Below are positions 38,311 to 51,050 of a stretch of 64,000 bases of DNA, in pieces. Source of the DNA: Amblyomma americanum (Eukaryota > Arthropoda > Arachnida > Ixodida > Ixodidae). The translations under genes were made by a program, and so were the position numbers. The stretch's first letter is position 1; each line of letters starts with the position of its first letter. The stretch spans positions 117,342,281-117,406,280 of the forward strand of contig NC_135498.1 in assembly GCF_052857255.1 (NCBI RefSeq). Reading direction: 5' to 3'. Below the pieces are notes generated by a model. That model was not told where the DNA came from and ran no database searches. It saw only the letters and a list, made by a program, of their open reading frames with translations.

Positions 38311-38489
38311 TAGCGGCACGGTCTTTAGCTTTTGTCCCATGTGTAGTCCTGTCGCACCTTCGCGCTTTGAATTTTCTGAGCGGGCCGATAGTCATCTTCC
38401 CAATCACACTACAATCGGCAGGGCCTGGCCCATGGAATGCATGGACGAAAAGGCAAGACATGGAGTAGAGGAATGACGAAATTAATTCT

Positions 38490-38575
38490 AAATTGTGTAG
38501 TTTAGCGTCCCGAAGCGACGCATGGACTGAGGGACGCGTATTGGAAGGCTCCACCTGGGGATTCTAACGTGCCAT
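38490..38575 (-). mobile_element. SINE fragment (TTTAGCGTCCCGAA type)
   Basis: Orthologous to 3,470-3,560. Confidence 0.5.
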
Positions 38576-39314
38576 CACCAAGTGGGGTATCAGTAAGGCT
38601 CTGTTGCGGCAATTAAAACAACAATCCTTCATAGCTGAGTTTACTTCTACGAGGTAGAAGAGTGTTTTCTGCAATGCCATCAAGAAAAAAAGCAAGCACG
38701 ACGGAGACTATTTGCGAGTGACTGGCCGACGACTGCCAGCGTTGCCAGTGGGGTACAGGACCTGCGGGCTTGTAGATAAAAGGAAACTGCTCTGGCTTAC
38801 AAAAGTATTCTAGGATGTATTTTGATGGACGGACAGATTCGAACGCCTGCTCTATTAACTGCCTATGTGCCATCCAATCCACACTACATAACAACACAAC
38901 ACGACTGCTCTATGACGTATGAGGCTTACGCACGCTCTCGTAGCAGCCCGCGAGCCAGGTGCCCCTGGGGTCCTTGCAGAATATGACGGCGTCCTTTAAC
39001 CTGTTCGTGAAAAGGTCTGAGTCGTCGTAGAATCCACTCTATGCAAGAGTGGATTCTTACCACATGCGCTGCGCCAGGGCAACGCTCCGTGGCTTGGGCA
39101 GAGGGGCTGGCAGTGCGGGGGGCCGCTCCTGGTACATGGGCAGCTAATCATACATGGTCAGCCGTTGGAACATGCCAGCTGCGTGCGTACGGAGAGTACA
39201 CACTTACGCGGGTGCCAGGAAGCGCTGTCACAGTTGCAGATATCTGGTGTTTTTTGGCGGTGTGCACGACTGATTTGCAGAATTAGTCGCGTTATCGGCA
39301 GCCGCGCTTAGATG

Positions 39315-39500
39315 GAGGCCAAACGGAAAAGGCGCCCTTGTGCTGAGCGATGTCAGTGCACGTGAAAGATCCCCAGGTGGTGGAAAATATTCAGCAGGCC
39401 TCCACTATGGCACCTCTTTCTTCCTTTCTTCCACTCTCTATTCCCTCTATTATGGCGCGGTTCGGACGTCCGCCGAGTTACGTTAAACTGCACCGTTTCC
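39315..39500 (+). mobile_element. Ruka-like SINE without LINE insertion (empty site)
   Basis: The SINE runs uninterrupted through GGTGGTGGAAAATATTCAGC (39,377-39,396), the site at which copy 1 carries a 1,171-bp LINE. Confidence 0.75.
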
Positions 39501-39599
39501 TTCCCTCAAAAACTGATTTTCAACTACAGATACTGCGCCATTTCCTTTCCCTAAAAAACCGATTATTATTATTAACTTTCACTTCCAAAGGCTAAAGAA

Positions 39600-39905
39600 A
39601 AGTTTTTTTTTAGGGAAGGAAATGGCGCAGGTAGTAATTGTCTTGCATATCTCGGTGGACACCCGAATTGTGCCGTAAGGGAAGGGATAAAGGAGGGAGT
39701 TAAAGAAGAAAGGAAGAAAGAGGTGCCGTAGTGGCGGGCTCTGGAATATATTCGACCTCCTGCGGGAATCTTCAACGTGCACTGAGATCGCTCAGCACAC
39801 GGGCGCCTTTGCGTTTCGCCTCCATCGAAACGCCGCCGGCGTGGCAGGGTTCGAACACGGTAACTATGGATCAGTAGCCGAGCGCGCTGAGCCACGCGGC
39901 GGTCG
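39600..39905 (-). mobile_element. Ruka-like SINE, diverged
   Basis: Orthologous to 6,085-6,390, with the tRNA-like head at the right. Confidence 0.75.
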
Positions 39906-39911
39906 CATAGG

Positions 39912-40213
39912 GTATAGAAAATTGGTTATCGGGGAAGGAAACATGCAGCATGTCGTACGGTCGGTTAACACCTTAACCACGCTTCGGCGGAAGAGATGAA
40001 CGGAGTGAAAGAAGAGAACGAGGCACCGCAATGGAGGCCCGCTGAATAATTTCAACCGCCTGGGTTTCGTCAGTGTGCTCTGACATTCCACAGAACACGG
40101 GCGCATTTAGCGTTTCACCTGTGTAGAAACGCGGCCACCGCGGCTGACATTCAGCCCGCGTCTTCGAGCTCTGCAGCTGAATGCTCTAACCGCCGAGCCA
40201 TTACGGCGGCTGA
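39912..40213 (-). mobile_element. Ruka-related SINE, distinct subfamily
   Basis: Orthologous to 6,398-6,700. The head at the right has CCGCCGTAATGGCTCGGCGG and ends about 20 bp from the splice donor of the locus C first exon. Confidence 0.7.
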
Positions 40214-40235
40214 GCCAAATATTTAGTCCACGTAC

Positions 40236-40424
40236 CTGCACGGGCAAAGCGGGGTGCGGCTGGGGTGGTCTGCACGTAACGTCGTGGTGAGGCATGTACT
40301 GGGAACAGGCCGCCACGTACTCCGCCTCCGCGTACGGCGGCTCGGGCGCACCTTCCCTGGAGGAGTCCGAATAGTTCGTCCTGTTGAACGGTCCCGGGAA
40401 CGGACCCACCATCACGATGCACAT
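40236..40424 (-). CDS. Locus C first coding exon (copy 2), intact
   Basis: From ATG 40,424 the frame reads MCIVMVGPFPGPFNRTNYSD, then SSREGAPEPPYAEAEYVAAC and SQYMPHHDVTCRPPQPHP, to the donor CAG then GTACGTGG at 40,235. The length (189 bp) is a multiple of three. Copy 1 has lost one base after YSDSS. The alternative start at 40,412 matches locus B's Kozak Met. The peptide is polar and Pro/Tyr rich with no hydrophobic segment, as expected for a cytosolic tail. LINE B's end is about 130 bp upstream. Confidence 0.6.
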
Positions 40425-40534
40425 TTTGGCCACGTCTGAAGGCCTGGCCGCTGTCTCTCGAACGTCGGGGTTGGCGTCTGCCGGAATCGAGAGACCTGCA
40501 GAGGGTGGTTCACACTAGGGCGAGCGCAATCTTT

Positions 40535-40545
40535 AAACTGGCGAC
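40535..40545 (-). promoter_or_regulatory. Degenerate YY1-like box of locus C (copy 2)
   Basis: AAACTGGCGAC, 111 bp upstream of the ATG at 40,424 and about 10 bp before LINE B's tail, as in copy 1. The LINE insertion therefore pre-dates the duplication. Confidence 0.4.
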
Positions 40546-40554
40546 TGGTTCTTG

Positions 40555-42936
40555 CTTGTTGTTGTTGTTGTTGTCGTTGCCTGAAAGATGATGGCACATA
40601 CCCACGGTGGGGGATTGGCCAGGGTTTGGTGCAGATCCAAACAGGGAAGGTCTAATCCAATCGAATATAAACGGCTTATCAATTAAGATTGTGAGTGAAA
40701 AGGAAATATTTAATTTAATTGAGCATGAGGAAATCGAATTGGAAATCAAGGACACAGAGCGGTGCGAGTAGAATTACTAAATTTTGAGGATTTATAAGAA
40801 AGCAAATAATTTTGAGAGAGAAGAAAAGGTATCGAGAAGGTAACACAAAAATCTCCCGGTTGCAATGATATAGTTGTGGAGTAGCTGACACACCTGCCAA
40901 ATGGCATGCCCTTTGAAGGTTGCATTGAATGAGAGGAGGACGGGAAGAGTAAACCGCAGACCTAATTGAGCGAGAAGATTTACCAAAACCTGAATTCTTT
41001 GCCGTGCAAACCGCCGGCAGTAGAGGATGAAATGATCTATTGATTCAACGTCCCCGCGTGACGCACATAGATTCGACGGCGTGAATCCCGAACGGCATAA
41101 ATATAGATTAAGGCGAGGAATCCTACAACGCAGCAGCGTCATAGAAACCTCACATTGTCTTGATGCGCAGTAATGTATATTTCATGCGAATTTCAAATGT
41201 TAGAAATCCGCTGTACCAAGGATGGGCTCATGGCTCAGATAATGTTGAATTTGTAAACGTTCATAACGGGACATGGTCAGAAGTGTGAGGTCTGGAACGC
41301 CCTGGGCAACATGGCCATTGATGGTAGATTTCGCTAAGAAATCTGCCATAGAATTTGAAGAAATGCCACAGAGTCCTGGGATACACTGAAAACACACCTC
41401 TAGGGATCGGTACAGGAGAGTAGTTTGCGAGCTTTCTAGTGCAGCCAAGACTGAGCGGTAGTCCGAGAGAATGATAACTTGATAAATATTGCTGGGAACG
41501 TTTTGAAGGGCCAAACCAATAGCGAGAAATTCAGCAGTGAAAATTGGTGTATAATCAGGGATCCGGAGAAAATAACGCCAATCTAGAGTTTGTGAATAAA
41601 CACCTAATCCTGCCTTTTCGGCTTGTTGAGAGGCATCTGTGAAAATGGCAGCATGGCTCGGATACTGCAATAGATATTCCTCCAGGAGACCATTTAGCAC
41701 GTTGGCAGATAATTGCGTACCGTAAAGCGGCCGCACATCGTCGAAGCAAACAGCTGGTGCAGCCTGCAAATCGCTGACGCATTGTACAGACCTAAGCGAG
41801 ACTGCAATTCTAGACAAAAGGTGCTTAGTAAACACAAGTTGAGGCAGTTTGTAAATCGGCCAATGTTTATCTAGGAAGAATGCTGGGATTGTCAAAAAAA
41901 TTGGAGGAGCCACTCCAGGAATTGGCTCAAGTCCCCGTAAGAAGGAGCGCACTGTGAAAAGTTGGAAGCGAGAGTTCAAGTCCCGTATGCGAGCTTCCAG
42001 AAAGTGGACACAATTCGCCACTGATTTTGGTAAACCCAGGCATAGCCGTAGAGCAGGCCTCTATAAAAGAATCAGCGGTTGAATTTTATATCTAGGGTAA
42101 CCGAAGAACAGAATGCAACCGAACTCCAAAATTGGTTTTACGTAAGTTTTATTGAGAAATAATAGAGTGTCTCTACGCATGCCAAATTTCCTATTGCTGA
42201 TTCGCATAAGGCGACCGACAGCTCGATCACCATTTAAGACTATACTTTTGATATGAGGTCGCCAGTCGAGGTGAGGGTCGTAAATTACACCTAGATACTT
42301 TTAGGACTCCACTTGCGGGATTTGGGCGCCACAATACCGTAGACGTATATAAAGAGGGGAAGCTGGAGAAAAAATGAGAACTGAAAATTTGTTCACGTTA
42401 AGAGTTAAGTGTAACTTGCCCAGCCACACTTCCAGTGCATTGAGGTAGGTCTGCAAAAGCTGGTAAAGTGATTGTATGTCTCTAGCAGAAGCGAAAAAGG
42501 CGAGGTCGTCCGCATACACATACACCTTGACGTCACCTGAATAGGTATATTCCGCACAAATATGTTAAAAAGTAACGGAGACAGTACGGAACCCTGCGGC
42601 ACACCTCTAGTCTGTGAAAAAGTCTTGGAAGTAAAGGAACCGTCTGAACAGAAGAACCACCTTTCTTTTAGGAATTCCTGAACCCATGCAAGAATATAAA
42701 AAGGCGGCCGAATTTCGTCCAGCTTGTGCAATAAAATCGAATGCTCTACACTGTCATACGCTTTAGCGATATCCAAGGTGACCAAAGCCGCGACCTCTTT
42801 CTTCTCCATTGCCATCCTAATTGTACTTTCCAAATCCAAGTGTGCGGTCCAAATCGTGCACCCCCGACGAAACTCTATCTGAGAAGCACTGAAGGCTTGT
42901 ACTGCAGGAACATGATCTGTAAGACGTTGATCTGCG
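40555..42936 (-). mobile_element. LINE B, 5'-truncated (copy 2, without internal duplication or SINE)
   Basis: (CAA)n tail and 3' UTR at 40,555-40,800. RNase H/C-terminal frames lie at 40,792-41,142 (CASRGDVESIDHFILYC) and 41,200-42,021 (TDASQQAEKAGLGVYSQ, AEFLAIGLAL, LSDYRSVLAALES, NSMADFLAKS). RT frames lie at 42,301-42,980 (YADDLAFFAS, LDIAKAYDSVEHSILL, RGVPQGSVLSPLLFN). Frameshifts near 41,190, 42,060 and 42,300 break ORF2. It shows the arrangement before copy 1's duplication and SINE insertion. Confidence 0.9.
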
Positions 42937-44052
42937 CTTGTTGTTGTTGTTGTGTCCTTGGTCACATGGCACATACCCACGACGGGGGATTGGCCAGGGT
43001 TCAGTGGGGAGACCCCACAGAATAGGGTAAACTGGAGTCAAGCTAATAATTGTGCCTTGGGTGAAATTTCAGAGTAATTTAAAAGAAAAAGAATAAAAAA
43101 AATATTGGGAGAAAATATCAGAGGATTAAAAAATTAAAAATACGAAAATACCCAAACGCTCTTTTTAATGCGGAAATTTTCGAAACAATTAGCAAGGGAA
43201 TCTACCGGTAGCTGTCATTTAATTGTGTAGGTATTCGCAAACTTTATGCAATGCAAGACCCCTGGCGCTCGCGCCGAAAGAGAGGAGGAGAGGAACCGAC
43301 AAGCTGAGATCAAATTTCGTAATGGAAATTTCTAGATGTGTTCTCCTCTGATGTGCAAACCTCCGGCAAGAGAGTAAGAAATGCTCCAATGTCTCTACTT
43401 CGCCACAAGCCGCACAGAGGTTTCTGGCCGACTGAACCCGCATCTACATAAGTGCGTATTTAAACGGGGAATCCTGCACCGCATGAGTGCCATCGCTACC
43501 TCACACTGCCGGGTTTTACACGCACGAGTCTTCGATGGGTACATGAGATGTTGGTAGTCTACAGTAGAGAGTAAGGGATCGTTGCATGCAGCGGTTATAA
43601 ACTGAAAACGCTAAAATCGAGTCATTACAAAGAGAACAAGATTAGGGACGCTACTGACAACTTGTGCATTTAGAGCTGCTCTTGCCAAAAGGTCTGCTGC
43701 TTCATTTTGTAAAATACCGCAGTGGCCTGCTACCCAAACGAAGCTCACCTGTTTCACCCATCCAGGAAGAAAATTTTAGTGAGTGTCTCAAAAAAGCGTC
43801 TCGTGTAGACTCCAGCGCCAGCAAAACAGAGAGACTATCTGAGAGGTATATCACCCGAGAAACAGTTGTGGGAATTGAAAAATCAGCCAGCCCCAGAGCC
43901 ATAAACTCGGCTAGAAATATGGTTGTGTAATCCGGGACTCTGACCGAAAAGCGACACGAGAGAGACTGAGACAATACCAACCCCTGCCTTACAGTATGTT
44001 GCAGGTACTGGACAAGGTGATCCAAGAGGATTCCAGTTATTGTCCTTGCAGG
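42937..44052 (-). mobile_element. LINE C, 5'-truncated (copy 2)
   Basis: (CAA)n tail at 42,937-42,955 and a 3' UTR with the shared CACATACCCACGACGGGGGA motif. The C-terminal domain frame at 43,219-43,443 (CAACGEVETLEHFLLSC) is retained here and deleted in copy 1. RNase H is at 43,520-44,000 (LSDSLSVLLALES). It is broken by frameshifts. Confidence 0.85.
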
Positions 44053-45180
44053 TTCTTGCTTTCTCGGGCAGCTGGGGTGCGCGTGCACTTTACTGCCTGA
44101 CACTTAGGCACACGCCGCGGAGGCGATGGCAATTGTGCTGGCGGGGGTAGTAGCATTTTTTTCGAATAAAAAAATATTGAAGACAAACGCCGTGCACGGA
44201 ATCCTCAGTCTATGGCCCCGGTGTCTTCTCAAATGGATGACTGAACAATTTCCTTCGAGAAAAGGACGGTACTACGTCATGGTGATGATGATGGTGACTG
44301 GTAAGGATTGAGAAACAGGAACTTTAGTAAAAGTGCGATGAGCGAATCCTTTTGCCAGCATGCAAAGAACACGGCCGTGCCTTTCGCGTTTCACCTCTGT
44401 AGAAACTCGGCCGCGTTTCTACACCCTCGACCAGGTTCGCCGCAGTGCATATATCTAAATAGAAAGCTCTGTTTCCACGTGCTGCCGGGCGTGTGCAATG
44501 CCTAAATGTTTTCCTCATTTGTTATGCGATTAAGGTGCGGAGAGGGATGATGACGTTTATTTCGTGACCCTGTTGCGGGTCGTCTATCCTTAATCCCACT
44601 ACTACGCCTATTGGGTGGGCGTTCCTGTAAACGGGTGTGACAGGCGAACAAGTTATTAGAAGTGTAAAGGGATTAATGGGCGTCTAACATTTTTATTTCA
44701 TTGAGGAAGGATAAACTCTTTCTTTTGACATGTAACCGGCTGCATGCTGGCTTCCGAGCCTTACGTCAGACCACCCGCCATCTTGCCCTGGCACCGTCAG
44801 GTGGATGCGATATGCAGTGCAGTACCGGCTGTTTCTCTATGCTGTGTAGCAAGAAGACAGTCTGGCGCAAGCAAGATGTTTCCGTTAACTTATTTGCCTT
44901 CGATTGTAGCAGTTTGAAGCCTTTCTAGAATTTGGAAACTAAAATCAGTCTTACCGCGCAACAGAAGACGCGTTTCGAAGCATGTTAAAGTCTCGGAGGA
45001 AAGCCAGGGTTATGGGTGTTGAAAACTGTCAACAGGTGCCGCATGGGTGTTCAAAACTCAGTCCATTGCCGCTTCATGCATTCATATGAATTTGAAATAT
45101 GGGCCGGAAGGGAGTGTTCGTTTAGCGGTGGCATGTGTTGTTAGAAGTTTCAACCACACCTTTCTCAAGGGCGCCATGCA
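44053..45180. other. Unassigned spacer between LINE C and LINE D (copy 2)
   Basis: Collinear with 11,666-12,830, with a small deletion near 44,830 and no supported gene. A SINE-like CCTTTCGCGTTTCACCTCTG block lies at 44,380. Confidence 0.4.
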
Positions 45181-45381
45181 ACCCGCGAAGCCGGGTGAGT
45201 ATTGCCAGTGCGAGATAACGAGCACCTGAATCCTGAAACATGAAGGTCGGGCACCTGAATCCTGGTGGTGCCAGGCGTTTCCTTTGGTAAGGCCGTTCCA
45301 CGTTCGTGGGGTTTTTCCCAGGGTTCAGCGTAGCTGTGCTGTCTCGGGTGATGTAAGGTTGCCGGCGCGCTGTGTTTAGGC

Positions 45382-46485
45382 ATGTCTTTCACCTCCCCGG
45401 GAGGAGGCTCGGCAGCCTGGTTCGCCAGCCTGCCGGCCGAAAGCTTGCCTTTACATTCTTTTCTAAAAAATGGGGTCAATTCAATCCCTGTGCCACTTGT
45501 ACCGATGGGAGATGGAATTCTCAAAATGAAGAATTCAAAAACAATCCAGGAACAACTGGAAAATCAAACCGACCACTATCTCGACATCTCTGAGGTGCGA
45601 CCTTATGGCAGACGTGGCATTGTTTGTAAGTCGGCAAACATTGAGTGTGTGTCGGATCTGTCCCGATGTAAAACCTTCGCTTCTATGCCGGTTAAAGCCT
45701 TCATTCCTGAGCAGCTTGCTTGCACTAAGGGCATTGTCCGAGGAGTGGACCCGTCATCTTCAAATCAAGAAATTTTGGAGGAGTTCCAAAAAGCCGGGCG
45801 GGAATTATTGCTGTATATCGCTGCTCTCGCGAGATGGCTGGAGTACGGGTAGCTACGGAGTCAGTCATAAAAACTTTTGCTGGTCGCACATGCCCGTCGG
45901 AGTTGAAGGTTTGGCCAATTGTCTACCGTGTGGATCCTCTGCATCCTCGACCCCTACAATGTACCAACTGTTGGAAATTTGGACATAGTGGTAGAGCCTG
46001 TAAGTCGGCGACCAGATGCCGGGTGTGTGGTGGTCATTCTTCCGATAGCTGCACAGCTGAACAGCCAAGCTATTGTTTATGCAATAACAGTCATTGCGCC
46101 GATGATGCCACTTGTGAAAGTCGGTCTCAGGAGCAAAGTTTATTGGAATTAATTGAGCAGAATCGCTGCTCACGGGCAGACGCTTATGCGCTCCTTAACC
46201 GCAGGAAACAAACATATACCAACCAGCATAGTGCGTTCCTCTACTGCTGACCTCGAGGCCACATTGTCTGCCTCAATAGCGGTAACCGTCGAAAAAGCGC
46301 TCTCAATGGTTGCCGAGCGCGTGCTCAGCAGCTTCACGGAGGCCACGTCTGATATTGTTACAAATCAGGCTATTTCTCTACCTCAGTTTGTAGTTCCATC
46401 AGCTCCAACATCACCGCAAGCCTGTGCTCAAACTTTCGTTGCCACATCATCACCCCAGGTGCCGTCTCATGTCCCGCCTCTCTAG
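45382..46485 (+). pseudogene. LINE D ORF1 (gag-like, zinc knuckles), copy 2
   Basis: ATG 45,382 opens MSFTSPGGGSAAWFASLPAE and stays open to 45,852, further than in copy 1. A frameshift near 45,800 (GCCGGGCGG against GCCGGGGCGG) moves the reading to a frame holding CTNCWKFGHSGRACKSATRC and CRVCGGHSSDSC, clear CCHC knuckles. A small insertion near 46,225 breaks the C-terminal part (to 46,485). Confidence 0.8.
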
Positions 46486-46688
46486 AGTGTCCCTGTAAGT
46501 ATTTCTCGCAACACTGTTTGCACTAATGACGTAGATATGGCTTGTCCTACGCAGAAGCGTCGTGCTTCAAACGCTCCTCCTAAGTCCTCTGTTCCCCAGA
46601 TCAAGACCAAAAAAGGCTCTCCTAGTGTACCAGCCAAGTCTGATATTCTTCAAGAGGCTGTTTCAGCCTCCATTCTCGAATAGGCACC

Positions 46689-49600
46689 ATGGCGGGTATA
46701 AAGGTTCTACAATGGAATTGCCGCTCTATTGCACCTTCTCTTCCTGGTTTAAAAATTCTTCTATCTTGTCATAACCCGGATATCGTGCTCTTTGAGGAAT
46801 CTTGGCTGTCCCCTATTAAGTCATTTTCTTTAAACAGGTTTCGTGTTTCCCGTGCGGACCGCATAAATGGTAGGGACGGCGGGTTGGTGACCATGACTTC
46901 GTGAAAATTGTGCCATCGGGCATCAATAACTAAATGAGTAATGGATTCCGATTGCGAGCTTCTAGCTATAGATCTCACTTTGCCGCACTGCTCTACAGTC
47001 ACAGCTGCAAATGTCTATTTTCCAAATGGAGTATGTAGAACAGACCACCTAGACAGCTTACTTGCAAACTCGAGCAGGGTAATCATTGCTGTAGACTTCT
47101 CCCACCACGTAGTCTAAGGGTTCCTATACTGATTCACGTGGCCATACGTTATGGGCATGGATGTCTGCAAATGATATGGGGTGTTGCAACTCTCGGGCCA
47201 TAACCTTCATCCGCAACATTCGCGCTCAGTTCCCGATTTTTCCTTAGCAACAAGAGGAGTAGGTATAAAGGCATGGTCCACGATTGACTGTGGCACATCT
47301 AGTGACCACCTACCAATTACTTTCATCATATTGGCGGGCCCCCTCCGAGAGCATGGTTCTGGCCGAAAATTAGTCAATCTTGCAGCCTACACATCTTCCT
47401 TGCGCGCCTTCCTTACATCTGATCTTTGTTCTTGTAGCACCAGCATGGCTCAGCGTGTTTTTGTTCAGTTTTTAAGGCTACGGAGAGCTCCCAGTTCACT
47501 GTGTGTTCTGCTGTTTGCAATAAATCACCATCCTCATGGTGGAATGATGAATGTGAGAAAGCTTTCCTTCGTAGGAAAGCAGCGTGGAGGTCTCTATCGC
47601 ATAATCAGAGCCCGGAAAATTGGACCAACTACAAATTTTTCTGGGCATCATTTAAAAGAACCATAGCAAAGGCAAAGGATGACTACAATCAAAATTTGAA
47701 CACATTTTTGAAACCCAAAAAATAAGAAGGCCTTGTATCGTTTCATGGAACGCAATATGAACACTTCAGTCATACAGATAACCAGCTCGGTGGTGCTCTC
47801 TTCACAGGAGGCGCAAGTTGAGTTAGAATGAATTGCCCAAGGACTTGCTTCACGTTTTCAGGAGCAGCGTAGAGTCCCCCTGTTCGCCCCCTACCCCTGC
47901 TCAGACTATCTTTTTGTTGATAAATCACAGTTAACAACTGCAGTTTATTTAATACAATCCTCAGCTCCGGGTTGAGATGGCGTTACAGCCGGTATGGTGA
48001 AAATACTAGCGCAAGAATTCACTCAGGACCTCCTCGACCTGATCAATACATCATTAGAAACTGCATGGCAGCCGCACGCCTGGAAGGTGGCCAAAATATT
48101 ATTCCTCTTAAAAGATTCAAAGAAAGGCTTCCATATTGATAACATTCGGCCGATACCTCTAACATCCAATTTGGTAAAGCTCATAGAAAGAATTGTGCAC
48201 AGCCGCCTATCCGCGCATGTTTCAGAAGTCAACGCATTGAGCTCTGCCCAGATTGGCTTTCGCCGGGGAGGCTCCATTTGGTCTTTCCATGTCGATTTAG
48301 AGAGCAGAGTCCGCCTTGTTATGCACAAGAAGGAAGTATCAGCATTATTGACGCTTGACATTCCTAAAGCATACGACAGTGTTGAATATTCGATCCTTCT
48401 CTCTAAATTGGCATTATTACGCACATCATACTACATTTATGCATGGATCCGCGAATTTTTAACAGGACGGCAGTTCTTTTGGTCTGACGGTTCCTTCACC
48501 TCAGATACCTATGTCTAAACAGGAGGCGTGCCACAAGGTTCGGTACTTTTGCCACTTCTATTCAATCTGGTGATGTGCGACATTCCAGTTCACCCTTAAG
48601 TTACAGTATATGTTTATGCAGATGACATAGCCTTTTTTGCTTCCGCAGCAGACATTCATGCCCTATATCGCTCTCTCCAGGATTACCTCAATGCGCTCGA
48701 GGTTTGGCTGGATATACTAAATTTGGTATTACATGTGCACAAAAGCAGCCTACTGCTTTTGAAACCAACATACCCCTGCATATATCACTACGCTATCGCT
48801 CAGACAGCATACCTCAGGTAGAATCGTTGAGGTATCTAGGCGTCATTTATGATGCCACTTTAGATTGGCGGCCCCACATCAAGACTAACGTGGAGAGAGG
48901 AGAGCGTGCACTATGAAGGCTACTACGGATGATAGGAAATTTGGTAAGCGCCGGGATACGCTTGTACTTCTTTAAAAAGCCTATGTCTGACCCATTTTGG
49001 AATTTGGCTGCATACTTTTTTCTGGCTCCCCTAAATATAAACTTCATCCATTGCTGCTGCTAGAAAGGCGCGCGCTGCGCCTCTGCCTAGGTCTCCCTCT
49101 ATCAGTTTCTACCGCAGTTCTGTACTTGGAGGCTCGTATACCCGACCTTACCTCCCAGTTTCACCTGTTAACTGTCAGGAGTTTTTTGCGAGCATTTGAG
49201 TAGGCTCCTGGTGTGGCTAGTCCTATTATGGTCTCAGGTTGTATTTACTCATAATATGTTATCCAATATTGGTGTGGATCTCAATTTTGTATGTAGAGTT
49301 GGTCGGGCAGCGTCCCCTGTGGATATTACTTTTGATTTCATTTTCCCACCTAATGCGAAACATCTGCCTGCAAGGATATTAACTTGGAATCCTCTTGGAT
49401 CACCTTGCGCAGTACCTGCAACATACTGTAATTACTAGAGATGCGTCTGAGGTCCACAGGAAGGCAGGGTTTGGTATTTTCTCAGAGTCTCTCTAGTGGA
49501 GCTTTCCGGTCAGAGTCCAGGATTACACAACCATATTTTTAGCAGAGTTTATGGCTCTGGGGCTGGCCGCTTTGGCAATTCCCACAACTGTTTCTCAGGT

Positions 49601-50258
49601 GATATTCCTCTAAGATTGTCTCTCGGTTTTGCTTGCACTGGAGTCCACACGAGACGCTTTTTTGAGACGTTCACTAAACTTTTTTCTTCCTGGATGGGTG
49701 AAACAGGTGCGCTTCGTTTGGGTACCAGGCCACTGCGGTATTTTACAAAATGAAGCAGCAGACCTTTTGGCAAGAGCAGCTCTAAATGCACAAGTTGTCA
49801 GTAGCGTCCCTAATCTTGTTCTCTTTGTAATGACTCGTTTTCAGCGTTTTCAGTTTATAACCGCCGCATGCAGCGATCCCTTACTCTCTACTGTCGACAA
49901 CCAACATCTCGTGTACCCATCGAAGACTCGTGCGTGTAAACCCCGGCAGTGTGAGGTAGCGATGACACTCATGCGGTGCAGGATTCCCCGTTTAAATATG
50001 CACTTATGTAGATGCGGGTTCAGTCGGCCAGAAACCTCTTTGCGGCTTGTTGCGAAGTAGAGACATTGGAGCATTTCTTACTCTCTTGCCGGAGGTTTGC
50101 ACATCAGAGGAGAACACATCTAGAAATTTAAAAATATGGTCTCACATTGTCGGTTCCTCTCCTCCTCTTTCGGCGCGAGCGCCAGGGGTTTTGCACTGCA
50201 TCAAGTTTATGAATACCTCCACAATTAGTTAACAGCTACCGGCAGATTCCGTTGCTAA
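46689..50258 (+). pseudogene. LINE D ORF2 (endonuclease, RT, RNase H), copy 2
   Basis: ATG 46,689 opens MAGIKVLQWNCRSIAPSLPG; unlike copy 1, the WNCRS endonuclease motif is intact. A TGA at about 46,902 stops it. RT begins near 47,994 (IRPIPLTSNLVKLIERIV, LDIPKAYDSVEYSILL), with YADDIAFFAS at about 48,618, and RNase H at 49,540-50,000. The frame ends at TAA 50,256-50,258. Many stops are shared with copy 1 and so pre-date the duplication. Confidence 0.85.
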
Positions 50259-50894
50259 ATGTTTTCAAAAAATTTCCGCATTCAAAAAAGCATTTGGGTA
50301 TTTTCATCTTTCATTTTTTAATTCTCAAATATTCTCTCCCGATATTTTGTTTTTCTTTTAAATTATTTTAAAATTTCCCCCAAGGTACAATCTTTTGCAT
50401 GACTCCAGTTTTCCTACTTTATGGGGTATTCCCACTGAACCCTGGCCAATCACCCGTCGTGGGTATGTGCCATGTGACCAAGGCAACAACGAAAAAAGCG
50501 GCGCAGCTAGCATGAAACACAATAGGACACAACTGTTTTTGGTCTGCGAACTCCACCTTGCTCACAAATCTGGGCTGTTCTTTTATAGATTTTCAGAGCG
50601 CAGACACGGCGGAAGTCAAGCAGTGGAGCGAGACTACGGGACACGGCTCGCAGTCAGTGGAGAGAGGCGTGCGTTGCGAATTGTATGCATTATATTTCCA
50701 TTCCACATAAAAACAAAAGAGGACCAACGGCCCTGCTCCAAAAACAGGGCGTCTTGGCGCCCGGCACGCGTCCAGACACATGGCCGCTGAGCCAGCCGCA
50801 GCGCTTTCCTCGCCACGTGGCCGGCGATGGTCGCTGGTGGTCTATGACCACGGCGACAACGTGGCAGTCACCCTGCTGCCACGACTTGTCTCCC

Positions 50895-51050
50895 CGGGCT
50901 GCACCTCCTGGACGTCTTCCCTCGTGTCCGCACCACCGGCGACTTCTACCAGGAGCGCGCTGGTGGTCGTCACCGCCGGTGGGGACGCGTGGCTGAAGAC
51001 TCTCCGGGCTGTCGGCCGTGGCCGCCGTCCTAGACTTACGGGGCCGGGGA
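50895..51050 (-). CDS. Candidate third exon of locus B (copy 2)
   Basis: The acceptor TTACTTCTTTTATTACAG precedes 51,050. The frame reads GPVSLGRRPRPTARRVFSHA, SPPAVTTTSALLVEVAGGAD and TREDVQEVQPG, as in copy 1 with V to A. One extra G near 50,898 changes what follows, so the exon, if real, must end before it. The domain is not recognised. Confidence 0.3.

Larger units (their letters stand above)
45185..50490 (+). mobile_element. LINE D, near full-length (copy 2)
   Basis: Same layout as 12,840-18,137: 5' UTR, ORF1, ORF2, and a 3' UTR with CCCTGGCCAATCACCCGTCG and a short AACAAC tail at about 50,483-50,490. Parts of ORF2 are identical to copy 1 at the protein level, for example 48,704-48,916 and 16,334-16,546, so the LINE D copies look less diverged than the flanks. 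Confidence 0.88.
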
